From contig JBDSLU010000483.1 in assembly GCA_039916225.1 (NCBI GenBank), positions 1-8,935 of the forward strand: a stretch of 8,935 nucleotides of DNA. The letters are read 5' to 3'. The stretch is from JBDSLU01 sp039916225. Lineage in GTDB: Bacteria; Acidobacteriota; Vicinamibacteria; Vicinamibacterales; Vicinamibacteraceae. The stretch's first letter is position 1; each line of letters opens with the position of its first letter. Shown piece after piece: positions 1 through 8,935 of the stretch. Under the pieces are notes generated by a model that saw only the letters and a program-made list of their open reading frames with translations, was not told where the DNA came from and did no database searches. A program made the position numbers and the translations under genes.

Positions 1-838
1 GCCGGTGATGGAAACGCGCTGGGCGTTCCACCGCCTGCGGTCGCCATGGGACGAGCTGCCGCATCTCGACATGCTGCCCATCGCCCGGCGGCTGTGGTCG
101 AAGAAGCACGGCCGCGATCCCGAGCGCGCGGCGTGGGACGCGCCCGAGGACTCGGGCTGCCGGCTGGTCCAGCTCGAACGGACGCTGTTCGAGGTCGAGC
201 GCGTCGGCGACGTGCCCGGCTTCGAGATCCCGGGCCGCTATTTCGATTTCGTCCGCCGTGGCGACTGGGCGGTGCTCGAGCCGGTGCTGCATCACAACCG
301 CCTCGACCTGCTCTCGCTCGCCGGCGTCACCGCCCGCGCGGCGCGGCTGCTGCGCACCGGCGTGACGGCGTGCACGCGGGCCGAGGAAGCGGCGCTGCTC
401 GGCCGCGAGATGCACCGCCGGGCCGACGCGTCGGGGGCCGAGGCCTGCTATCGACGCGGGCTGGACGACCTCGCTGACGGGCATCCGCTGCGTGGTGACA
501 CACTGACCGGCCTGGCCCGGCTGCTGCGCAGTCAGCGACGCTACGACGAGGCGGCGGTGTGCTGGACGGAGGTCACCGGCGGGCGCGGAGTCCGTGCCGG
601 CCTCCGCCTCGAAGCGACGGAAGCGCTGGCCGTGCACTTCGAGCATCGGCGCTGCGACCTGGAGCGGGCGCACAGCTACGCCGAGCGAGCCAAGCACGCC
701 GACAGCGCGCGGCCGGAGGGCGGACGCACCGGTGCCATCCGCCTGGATAGGCGGTTGGACCGGTTGCGACGCAAGTTGTCTGGAGCCCGATCCGAAGGCG
801 AGGCCGTCGGGGCCTCGCCTGGACCGGGACTGTTCTAG
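1..838 (+). CDS. YprB-like RNase H-fold (exonuclease-type) protein with TPR-like C-terminus, 3' part
   Basis: The reading frame is open at the left edge (first full codon at base 2), so the true start and the first acidic exonuclease motif lie outside the window; the GTG and ATG at 5-10 sit inside a conserved segment and are not starts. Numbering visible residues from base 2, residues about 1-110 match the YprB-type RNase_H_2 domain: METRW, then HLDML with Asp23, LPxxRRLW, a DVPG/EIPGRYF segment, and HHNRLDLLSLA containing His98-x3-Asp102, which fits the last motif of DEDDh exonucleases. Residues about 125-260 are Ala/Arg-rich helices spaced like TPR repeats. The family is predicted to act on nucleic acid, but its substrate is not established here. 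It converges on rpmE, with 30 nt between the two stop codons. The family call is fairly secure; the activity is inferred. Confidence 0.8.
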   Translation, partial: PVMETRWAFHRLRSPWDELPHLDMLPIARRLWSKKHGRDPERAAWDAPEDSGCRLVQLERTLFEVERVGDVPGFEIPGRYFDFVRRGDWAVLEPVLHHNRLDLLSLAGVTARAARLLRTGVTACTRAEEAALLGREMHRRADASGAEACYRRGLDDLADGHPLRGDTLTGLARLLRSQRRYDEAAVCWTEVTGGRGVRAGLRLEATEALAVHFEHRRCDLERAHSYAERAKHADSARPEGGRTGAIRLDRRLDRLRRKLSGARSEGEAVGASPGPGLF

Positions 839-842
839 AAGA

Positions 843-859
843 GCGGGCTGCTGGCCCGC
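843..859 (-). terminator. Possible intrinsic terminator of rpmE
   Basis: A perfect 6-bp stem, GCGGGC/GCCCGC, with a 5-nt loop lies 9 nt past the rpmE stop. Read on the minus strand it is followed by TCTTCT, a short T-rich run. It sits directly against the stop of the converging plus-strand gene. The stem is short and the T run is broken, so this is a candidate only. Confidence 0.4.
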
Positions 860-862
860 CCG

Positions 863-880
863 GCCACGCTACGGCGTGGC
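863..880 (+). terminator. Hairpin with UNCG-type tetraloop at the convergent junction
   Basis: GCCACGC-TACG-GCGTGGC forms a perfect 7-bp stem. On the plus strand the loop reads C(UACG)G, a member of the very stable UNCG tetraloop class, which suits the end of the plus-strand transcript. It overlaps the stop codon of rpmE (869-871). No T run follows, so it may act as a 3' end or RNase barrier rather than as a classical terminator. Confidence 0.4.
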
Positions 881-1132
881 GGCGGCTGGCTTGCCAGCGC
901 CTGCCTTGGTCTGCGCCTGACGCGCGGCAACGGTCTGGTCGCCGTACTTGCGCTTGAAGCGCTCGATGCGGCCTTCCGTGTCCAGCAGCTTCTGGCGACC
1001 CGTGTAGAACGGGTGGCACGACGAGCAGATTTCGAGATGCAGCTCCTTCATGGTGGAGCGCGTCTTCCAGGTCGTCCCGCACGAGCAGCGGGCCTCGACC
1101 TCGAAGTACTTGGGGTGGATACCTTCCTTCAC
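869..1132 (-). CDS. rpmE: 50S ribosomal protein L31, zinc-binding form
   Basis: The 87-residue product begins MKEGIHPKY and is a typical bacterial L31 of the large ribosomal subunit. Cys16 and Cys18 (CSC) and Cys36 and Cys39 (CSSC) supply the zinc ligands of the C+ form, followed by HPFYTGRQKLLDTEGRIERF, a family hallmark. After residue 65 there is an Ala/Lys/Gln-rich tail of about 20 residues, longer than in many L31 proteins. Translation starts at GTG (1130-1132), fixed by an AGGGAGGA ribosome-binding site 5 nt upstream and by alignment to the family N-terminus. It has its own promoter, so it looks monocistronic. C+ L31 is commonly zinc-responsive or paired with a C- paralogue elsewhere in the genome; no Zur-type operator is evident here. 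Confidence 0.97.
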   Translation of the reverse strand: MKEGIHPKYFEVEARCSCGTTWKTRSTMKELHLEICSSCHPFYTGRQKLLDTEGRIERFKRKYGDQTVAARQAQTKAGAGKPAAATP

Positions 1133-1137
1133 GACCG

Positions 1138-1145
1138 TCCTCCCT
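1138..1145 (-). promoter_or_regulatory. Ribosome-binding site of rpmE
   Basis: AGGGAGGA on the minus strand ends 5 nt before the GTG at 1132. It is a strong Shine-Dalgarno match and supports the GTG start. Confidence 0.85.
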
Positions 1146-1159
1146 AGGCGAAACGTCGA

Positions 1160-1168
1160 AGTATAGCA
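1160..1168 (-). promoter_or_regulatory. Extended -10 promoter of rpmE
   Basis: The minus strand reads TGC-TATACT: a TG dinucleotide one base before a 5/6 match to TATAAT. No TTGACA-like -35 box is seen 17 bp upstream (the hexamer there is GCGCGG), which the extended -10 could compensate. Transcription would begin near 1153, giving a leader of only about 20 nt before the GTG. Confidence 0.6.
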
Positions 1169-1235
1169 CTACTGGTTGGCGACCGCGCCCTCAGCGCGGG
1201 CCGCAGGCAGCCCTTTGTAGCGTCCGGCTGCTATT

Positions 1236-1255
1236 CGCGGCGCTGGCGCGCCGCG
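1236..1255 (-). terminator. GC hairpin downstream of the TIM-barrel gene, possible transcript end
   Basis: CGCGGCGC-TGGC-GCGCCGCG is a perfect 8-bp stem with a 4-nt loop, 49 nt after the TIM-barrel stop. No T run follows on the minus strand. A second, weaker stem (1183-1188 with 1194-1199, CCGCGC/GCGCGG) lies between it and the rpmE promoter. The rest of the 172-nt gap 1133-1304 holds only the rpmE promoter and ribosome-binding site. Confidence 0.35.
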
Positions 1256-1304
1256 GCGCCGGCCGCGGGCTGCGAGCGGCGGCCACTCGGAAGTCGCTGG
1301 TAGC

Positions 1305-2216
1305 TCAAGACTTCCTGGCGTCGATGGCAGCCCGGATTTCGGCCAGGTGCTTCGGGATGGCGTCGTACGGCTCCGGCTTCGACTCGTACTCCAGGACGAT
1401 GTAGCCGCGGTAGCCGGCGTCTCTCAGCAGCTTCACGATCCGCGGCGTGTCGGTCACGGTCTTGGCTCCGACCGGTCCCGCCTCGACCTTGAGCTGGACG
1501 TTCAGCGCATAGGGGACGATCTTGGTCAGCTCGCTGTAGAAATCGGCCCGGTCGACGTTGCCCGAGTCGAGGTTGACGCCGAACCAGGGCGAGTCCACCG
1601 CCTTCACGATCGGCAGCATCCGATCGATGTTCATCAGGTAGTCGTGGTTCTCGAGTCCCAGGATCACGCCGCGCGTCGACGCCATCTCGCAGGCGCGCCG
1701 CAGGTTGCCGATGGCGTTCTGGATGCCCTGCTCCTCGGTCACGCCGGCGGGCGGGACACCGGCGAAGACGCGGATGACCGGGGCCCCGAGCTGGGCGTAG
1801 TGATCGAGCCACATGTCGAGATGGCTGAACCACTTCTCCAGCTCCGGCCCGGCCGGCATGGTGAAGTTGTTGCGGATGGCGCCGCCCGAGATGTCCAGGC
1901 CGTTGACGTGACAGCGTCGCTTGAGGTCGTTGAGGTACGCCTTGGTGACCTGCTCGGGGAAGAAGTACGACGTCAGCTCGACCGCATCGGTGTCGAGGGT
2001 CGCCGCCCAGTCGACGAAGCCGAGGAGGTCCATCGCCCGCGGCGTGCCCGGCTTGGCCTGGAGATACTGCCGCATCGAATAGGCGGCGAGGCCGATGCGC
2101 AGGCGCGTCGGGCCGGCGCGCTTCACCGGATCCATCGCGAGGGCCGGGACGGGCAAGGCGGTGGCCACGGCAGCGGCAGCCGTGCCGGTGAGGAACGTGC
2201 GGCGCGAGGGCATCAT
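1305..2216 (-). CDS. Tat-exported sugar phosphate isomerase/epimerase-like TIM-barrel protein
   Basis: The 303-residue product has a twin-arginine signal: SRRTFL at residues 4-9, an Ala-rich hydrophobic stretch, and a likely ALA cleavage site after residue 27. The rest matches the xylose-isomerase-like TIM barrel (AP_endonuc_2 family). Metal-site candidates are Glu189 in LGLENHD, Asp217 in GVNLDSGN and Glu276 in LEYE; the position usually held by the third-strand His (HxK) is Gln241 in NVQLK. These folds bind a divalent metal and isomerise or epimerise sugars, so a periplasmic sugar role is likely, but the substrate is unknown. The start is ATG at 2216 (another ATG follows), 8 nt after the upstream reductase stop. 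A GTG at 2240, with GGGAG 5 nt before it, would add 8 residues and overlap that gene by 16 nt. The gene is cotranscribed with the reductase. Confidence 0.87.
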   Translation of the reverse strand: MMPSRRTFLTGTAAAAVATALPVPALAMDPVKRAGPTRLRIGLAAYSMRQYLQAKPGTPRAMDLLGFVDWAATLDTDAVELTSYFFPEQVTKAYLNDLKRRCHVNGLDISGGAIRNNFTMPAGPELEKWFSHLDMWLDHYAQLGAPVIRVFAGVPPAGVTEEQGIQNAIGNLRRACEMASTRGVILGLENHDYLMNIDRMLPIVKAVDSPWFGVNLDSGNVDRADFYSELTKIVPYALNVQLKVEAGPVGAKTVTDTPRIVKLLRDAGYRGYIVLEYESKPEPYDAIPKHLAEIRAAIDARKS

Positions 2217-2224
2217 CAGGGTTC

Positions 2225-3190
2225 TCACGGGACCTGCCACGTGCGCTCCCAGCGATGGGCGCGCAGGGCCTTGATCAGGTCGGCATCGAGGGGCGGTGCG
2301 TCGCTGGCGGCGATGTTCGATTCGACGTGGCCGAGCGATCGCATCCCGGGGATGGTCGTCGACACGGCCGGGTGGTGCAGGATGAAGCGGAGCGCCAGAT
2401 CCGGCAGCGAGCTGCCGGCCGGCACCAGCGCCTTCAGCGCCTCGACGCGAGGCAGGGTCTTGGCGATGTTCGCCGGCGTGAAGTACAGGTTCCGCCAGTC
2501 GCCCTTGGGCCAGGTCGCGTCGGCCGTCAGAGTTCCGGTGAGGCTGCCCTCATCGAACGGGACGCGGGCGATGACCGCGATGTCCTTCTCGCGGCAGGCC
2601 GGGAACAGCGTGTCTTCCGGCGCCTGGTCGAAGACGTTGTAGACGACCTGTACGGCATCGACGAGCCCGGTGTCGAGCGCCGCCAGGACGTTGTCGGCCT
2701 CCCAGCGGTTGATGCTGATGCCGAAGCCCTCGATCGCGCCGCTCTGCTTGAGGTCGGTGACGGCCCGCTTCCAGCCGTCGTCGCCGACCCAGGCGTCGCT
2801 CCACACGTGGAGCTGCTGCAGGTCGATCCGCGACACGCCGAGGTTGGCGCGGCTGCGCTCGGTCATCTCGATGATGTAGTCGTAGGGGAAGACGTCCGCG
2901 ATGGGCGTCGACGACTTGCCCGGCCAGACCCGGTTCTTCGGCGGTACCTTGGTCGCGACGTAGAGCTTCTGCCCGGCGTGCCGCTTCAGCGTCTCGCCCA
3001 GCAGCTGCTCGCTGTGGCCATCACCGTAGGCGAACGCCGTGTCGAAGAAATTGCAGCCAAGGGCGACGCTCTTGTCGAGCGAGGCGAGCGATCGCTCGTC
3101 TTCCGACCCCGTCCACCCGGCCATGCCCCACATCCCGTAGCCGATGTCGGACACCGACCATCCCAGACGACCGAACCTGCGCTGTTGCAT
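2225..3190 (-). CDS. Aldo/keto reductase, NAD(P)H-dependent
   Basis: The 321-residue protein is a full-length single-domain aldo/keto reductase, which reduces carbonyls or oxidises sugar alcohols with NAD(P)H. The catalytic tetrad is complete: Asp50 and Tyr55 in FFDTAFAYG, Lys81 in VATKVPP, and His128 in LQQLHVW. FGRLGWSVSDIGYGMWG at the N-terminus and GFGISINRW and TTIPGMRS further on are family signatures. There is no signal peptide, so it should be cytoplasmic, unlike its Tat-exported partner downstream. Start ATG 3188-3190 matches the family start but has no clear ribosome-binding site. The stop lies 8 nt from the next gene's ATG, so the pair is probably translationally coupled. Oxidation or reduction of a sugar in one compartment and isomerisation in another is a reasonable guess, but no substrate can be named. 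Confidence 0.93.
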   Translation of the reverse strand: MQQRRFGRLGWSVSDIGYGMWGMAGWTGSEDERSLASLDKSVALGCNFFDTAFAYGDGHSEQLLGETLKRHAGQKLYVATKVPPKNRVWPGKSSTPIADVFPYDYIIEMTERSRANLGVSRIDLQQLHVWSDAWVGDDGWKRAVTDLKQSGAIEGFGISINRWEADNVLAALDTGLVDAVQVVYNVFDQAPEDTLFPACREKDIAVIARVPFDEGSLTGTLTADATWPKGDWRNLYFTPANIAKTLPRVEALKALVPAGSSLPDLALRFILHHPAVSTTIPGMRSLGHVESNIAASDAPPLDADLIKALRAHRWERTWQVP

Positions 3191-3198
3191 AGGCGATC

Positions 3199-3204
3199 AT
3201 CATA
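3199..3204 (-). promoter_or_regulatory. Possible -10 box just upstream of the aldo/keto reductase
   Basis: The minus strand reads TATGAT (5/6 to TATAAT) only 8 nt before the ATG. No convincing -35 box at 16-18 bp. If used, transcription would begin at about 3192 and the mRNA would be almost leaderless, consistent with the missing ribosome-binding site. Weak evidence. Confidence 0.25.
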
Positions 3205-3240
3205 ATCCACGCGGGGAAGTGGACAGACCACGGCAAGCCG

Positions 3241-3312
3241 AACGACGCCGGAGTCGCTCGAGGGAACCACTCCGGAGTCGCTGGCGGGTTCGACTCCGGA
3301 GTGGTTAGGGTC
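3241..3312. repeat. Three tandem 24-bp repeats around a CCGGAGT core
   Basis: Units at 3241-3264, 3265-3288 and 3289-3312 align without gaps. Unit 1 and unit 2 share 20 of 24 bases; unit 3 shares 15 of 24 with each. The core CCGGAGT recurs at exactly 24-bp spacing, and in units 2 and 3 it lies within the palindrome ACTCCGGAGT. The array lies in the 220-nt gap between the helicase stop and the reductase start and matches no protein I recognise. Confidence 0.75.
3265..3306 (-). other. Perfect 16-bp inverted repeat, possible 3' hairpin of the helicase operon
   Basis: AACCACTCCGGAGTCG (3265-3280) and CGACTCCGGAGTGGTT (3291-3306) are exact reverse complements with a 10-nt loop. In RNA this would be a very strong stem. 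No T run follows on the minus strand, so it is not a textbook terminator; it could protect the 3' end of the mRNA, or the two ACTCCGGAGT palindromes could be operator sites. Confidence 0.6.
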
Positions 3313-3316
3313 AGCT

Positions 3317-3369
3317 GTCCTGGCGGCGGGGCGGCTGCGATGCCGACCCCAGGCGCAACCCGCCAGGGC
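3317..3369 (-). other. Nested stem structure downstream of the helicase gene
   Basis: An outer stem pairs 3317-3326 (GTCCTGGCGG) with 3360-3369 (CCGCCAGGGC), 10 bp with one wobble as read on the plus strand. Inside it GGGGCGGC (3328-3335) pairs with GCCG and CCCC (3342-3345, 3347-3350) around a single bulged A. It begins about 42 nt past the helicase stop. In so GC-rich a region some pairing is expected by chance. Confidence 0.35.
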
Positions 3370-3410
3370 GGCTTGCTGCCCGGGCTCGTCCATCAGCCCG
3401 GCGCCCACGC

Positions 3411-5261
3411 CTAGCGGCTCGGCGGTCGGGTCGCGCGGTGCGGCCGGTCCGCGGCGACGGGGTCGCCGTCCGACGCGGCGCGGCTGGGCCGTCCCGGACC
3501 CGCGCCGGCGTCCCGATCCCGGCGGATCGTGACCTTCTGCCCGCGCAGCTTGGACGCGGCGAGCGCCGCGATCACGTCGTCGGCGACTTCCTCGGGCACC
3601 TCGACGAGCGAGAAGCGATCGGCGATCTCGATGCCGCCGATGAACGCCGACTTGAGGCCGGTTTCGCCGCTGATCGCGCCGACGAGGTCGGCCGGCCGGA
3701 CGCCAGCCTGACGCCCCGCGCCGATCCACAGGCGGGCCATCGGCTCACCGGTGCCGCGTCGAGCGCTGCGGTCGGGACCGGAGCGCTGTGGCCGATCACC
3801 GCCGTCGTCTCTCGATGGACGCCGTTCCGGCCGTCCCGGACCGCGATCGCGATCGCGTGACTCGAACGCCCGCGGCGGCGGCGCCGTCGGGATCTCGTGG
3901 TCCTCGGTGGCGGCCGCCGACGCCGCGTGCAGCAGCGCCACTGCGGTCGTGGCGATGGCGACGATGTCGAACTCCTGCGCCAGCGATTCGACGACGACAC
4001 GGACGCCGTCGTGTCCGCCGGCGAGCAGGGCCTCGCGCAGCGAGGCGCGGGTCACGTCGAGATGCTTGGCGCGCAGGTCGGCGACGGTCGGGATCTGGGC
4101 GATCTCGATCTTCGACTTGCTGGTGCGTTCGAGCGACTTGAGCCAGCGGTGCTCGCGTGTCTCGACGAGGGTGATGGCGGTGCCGGCGCGCCCGGCCCGT
4201 CCGGTGCGGCCGATGCGGTGCAGGTAGACCTCGGCCGAGGCCGGAACGTCGTAGTTGACGACGTGGGTGATGTGCGTGATGTCGAGGCCGCGGGCGGCGA
4301 CGTCGGTGGCGATCAGGACGTCGGCCTTCTGCGACCGGAACAGGCCCATCACCTTGTCGCGCTGTCGCTGCTCCATGCCGCCGTGCAGGGCCTCGGCGCG
4401 CTGGCCGTGGGCGTTGAAGGTCTCGACCAGCGACTCGACCTCGAGCCGCGTCCGGCAGAACACCAGTGTCGCCACCGGGTCCTCCATGTCGATGATGCGG
4501 GCGAGGGCCGCCGGCTTGTGCGCCCGGGTGACGACGTAGGCGACCTGGCGGACGCGCGGCGCGTCGCCCTTGGCCAGCTTCTCGCTCTCGATCGTCACCC
4601 GCGCCGGATCCTTCTGGTGGCGCTTGGTGATCTGCAGGATCCGCGGCGGCATCGTCGCCGAGAACAGCGCGGTCTGGCGGTCTTCGGGCAGCGCCGCGAA
4701 GATCGCGTCGAGGTCGTCCGAGAAGCCCATGTCGAGCATCTCGTCGGCTTCGTCGAGGACGAGGATCTGCATGCCGGCGAGCTTCAGCGTCTCGCGTCGG
4801 ATGTGGTCGAGGACGCGGCCGGGCGTGCCGACCACGACGTCGACGCCGCGCTGGAGGGCCCGGACCTGCTGGTGCATCGGTGCGCCGCCGTAGAGCGGAA
4901 GTACCGAGGCGCCGAGCGTCTTGCCGTACTTGTGAACGGCCTCGGCGACCTGCATGGCGAGCTCGCGCGTCGGCACGAGCACCACGCCGGACACCTCGCC
5001 GGGCTTGCGCCGGGCCGGTCGACTGTCGGCGATGCGCTGCAGCATCGGCAGCGCGAACGCCGCGGTCTTGCCGGTGCCGGTTCCGGCCTGCGACAGGATG
5101 TCGCGCCCCTCGAGGAGGAGCGGAATCGATTCGCGTTGGACGGGGGTGGGCTCTTCGTAGCCCAGCGTATTGAGAGAGGCGACGAGCTCGGCGCGGAGGC
5201 CGAGCTCATCGAAAGCCCCAGTCGGGGCGGTGGTCTGCGAGTCTGCGCTTTTCAGAACGAT
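3411..5261 (-). CDS. deaD: DEAD-box ATP-dependent RNA helicase with DbpA-like RNA-binding domain; non-standard start
   Basis: Counted from a proposed ATC start (5259-5261) the protein has 616 residues. It carries the full helicase set: Q motif (Phe17, PTPVQ 38-42), motif I AGTGTGKT 59-66, PTRELA 97-102, TPGR 146-149, DEAD 170-173, SAT 201-203, ATDVAARGLDI 318-328 and HRIGRTGR 348-355. An Arg/Asp/Gly/Pro-rich linker (about 460-505) leads to a DbpA-type RNA-binding domain (about 508-580) with GIEIADRFSLVEVP. This matches DeaD/CsdA helicases, which unwind RNA in ribosome assembly, mRNA turnover and cold adaptation. The frame opens directly after the rho stop (TAG 5265-5267) and has no ATG, GTG or TTG until the Met at 5045, which would remove motif I and inactivate the protein. 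ATC has GGGAAG 6 nt upstream; CTG at 5255 is the alternative. The family is certain; the start is not. Confidence 0.9.
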   Translation of the reverse strand: MVLKSADSQTTAPTGAFDELGLRAELVASLNTLGYEEPTPVQRESIPLLLEGRDILSQAGTGTGKTAAFALPMLQRIADSRPARRKPGEVSGVVLVPTRELAMQVAEAVHKYGKTLGASVLPLYGGAPMHQQVRALQRGVDVVVGTPGRVLDHIRRETLKLAGMQILVLDEADEMLDMGFSDDLDAIFAALPEDRQTALFSATMPPRILQITKRHQKDPARVTIESEKLAKGDAPRVRQVAYVVTRAHKPAALARIIDMEDPVATLVFCRTRLEVESLVETFNAHGQRAEALHGGMEQRQRDKVMGLFRSQKADVLIATDVAARGLDITHITHVVNYDVPASAEVYLHRIGRTGRAGRAGTAITLVETREHRWLKSLERTSKSKIEIAQIPTVADLRAKHLDVTRASLREALLAGGHDGVRVVVESLAQEFDIVAIATTAVALLHAASAAATEDHEIPTAPPPRAFESRDRDRGPGRPERRPSRDDGGDRPQRSGPDRSARRGTGEPMARLWIGAGRQAGVRPADLVGAISGETGLKSAFIGGIEIADRFSLVEVPEEVADDVIAALAASKLRGQKVTIRRDRDAGAGPGRPSRAASDGDPVAADRPHRATRPPSR

Positions 5262-5264
5262 GCT

Positions 5265-7052
<1,788 letters not shown>

Positions 7053-7594
7053 TTGTCGAGGGCGCGCCGACGGTCGGCGCGGGAGAGCTTGTCGATTTTC
7101 GTTGCGACGACGGCAGCGGTGAGTGGGTCGGATGCGGTCCCGGTGTCGTCGTTCCGGGCCGCGGGGGTCGTGAGCGCAGAAATCCAGTCCCAGGCCGCGA
7201 CGTCAGGCGGCAGGCCTGGGTGGCGGGCGTCGACCAGCTGCAGCACTGCTGCCGGCCGCGACGCGCCGCCGAAGTAACCTTCGAGGAGGGCCCGGAAGCT
7301 CTCCTGAGCCTCCTCGCCGCCGCGGGCATATCCGTAGCCCGGCAGGTCGACGAGATAGAGGCGTGAGACCGGGGCGAAACGATCGAACGTCACCCGGTAG
7401 AAATTCAAGAGGCGGGTCTTGCCCGCCGCCGCACTCGTCCGCGCCAAACGCTGTTTCAGCAGCGCGTTGATCAGCGTGGACTTACCGACGTTCGACCGCC
7501 CGACCATCGCCAGATGGGGGGCGTCGAACGGCACGTTCCGGGCATCGGCCGCGCTCGTGACGAACTCGGCGCTGACTACGTGCACGCCGTCCGG

Positions 7595-7600
7595 CCTCCC
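7595..7600 (-). promoter_or_regulatory. Ribosome-binding site of engB
   Basis: GGGAGG on the minus strand lies in the 18-nt gap after the lon stop, 9 nt before the GTG at 7585, and fixes that start. Confidence 0.75.
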
Positions 7601-7603
7601 GGA

Positions 7604-8935
<1,332 letters not shown>

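Noticed and set aside
1133..1160. L31 leader-type autoregulatory RNA upstream of rpmE.
   Set aside because: The predicted leader is only about 20 nt, too short for a structured element.
1347..3205. Long plus-strand frames opposite the TIM-barrel and reductase genes.
   Set aside because: Antisense shadows of two well-conserved proteins; no family resemblance.
2986..3729. Minus-strand open frame across the intergenic gap, with an 8-residue repeat (DSGVVPSS-like) from the 24-bp array.
   Set aside because: Most of it overlaps the helicase and reductase in another frame, the product has no domain, and the repeat is better described at the DNA level.

Overview
This 8.9 kb window is GC-rich bacterial chromosome made mostly of core genes. 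Nearly all of it is coded on the minus strand; only the first 838 bases are coded on the plus strand. The high GC, a lon-engB-rho-DEAD helicase cluster, and a Tat-exported sugar isomerase-like protein paired with an aldo/keto reductase suggest an environmental Gram-negative such as an acidobacterium. That placement is an inference from gene style, not from a marker search.

Layout from right to left, in the direction of minus-strand transcription. The C-terminal half of the ATP-dependent protease Lon enters from the right edge. Eighteen bases after its stop comes engB, a ribosome-assembly GTPase. The engB frame does not stop after the GTPase domain. It runs on through a long repeat-rich tail that lies out of frame over the N-terminal disordered region of rho, the transcription terminator. 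The overlap is at least 469 nt and perhaps 538 nt. Rho is followed, three bases after its stop, by a complete DEAD-box RNA helicase frame (DeaD/CsdA type, with a C-terminal DbpA-like RNA-binding domain). That frame has no ATG, GTG or TTG upstream of its essential motif I; the best-placed start is an ATC with a ribosome-binding site. The four genes look like one operon for protein quality control, ribosome assembly and RNA metabolism, with its promoter outside the window.

A 220-nt gap (3191-3410) follows. It holds three tandem 24-bp repeats, a perfect 16-bp inverted repeat and a second nested stem. Then comes a two-gene unit: an aldo/keto reductase and, overlapping or 8 nt behind it, a Tat-signal xylose-isomerase-like TIM-barrel protein. 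Next is rpmE (ribosomal protein L31, zinc-binding form) with its own extended -10 promoter. Rho and rpmE are direct neighbours in many bacteria, so the genes between them look like an insertion into an old arrangement. rpmE converges on the plus-strand gene, the 3' part of a YprB-like RNase H-fold protein with a TPR-like tail. Two small hairpins lie in and across their 30-nt junction.

I see no tRNA, rRNA, CRISPR array, transposase or defence system. The two observations most worth following are the engB/rho overlap, in which one 18-bp repeat array encodes a different hexapeptide repeat in each frame, and the helicase gene without a standard start codon.
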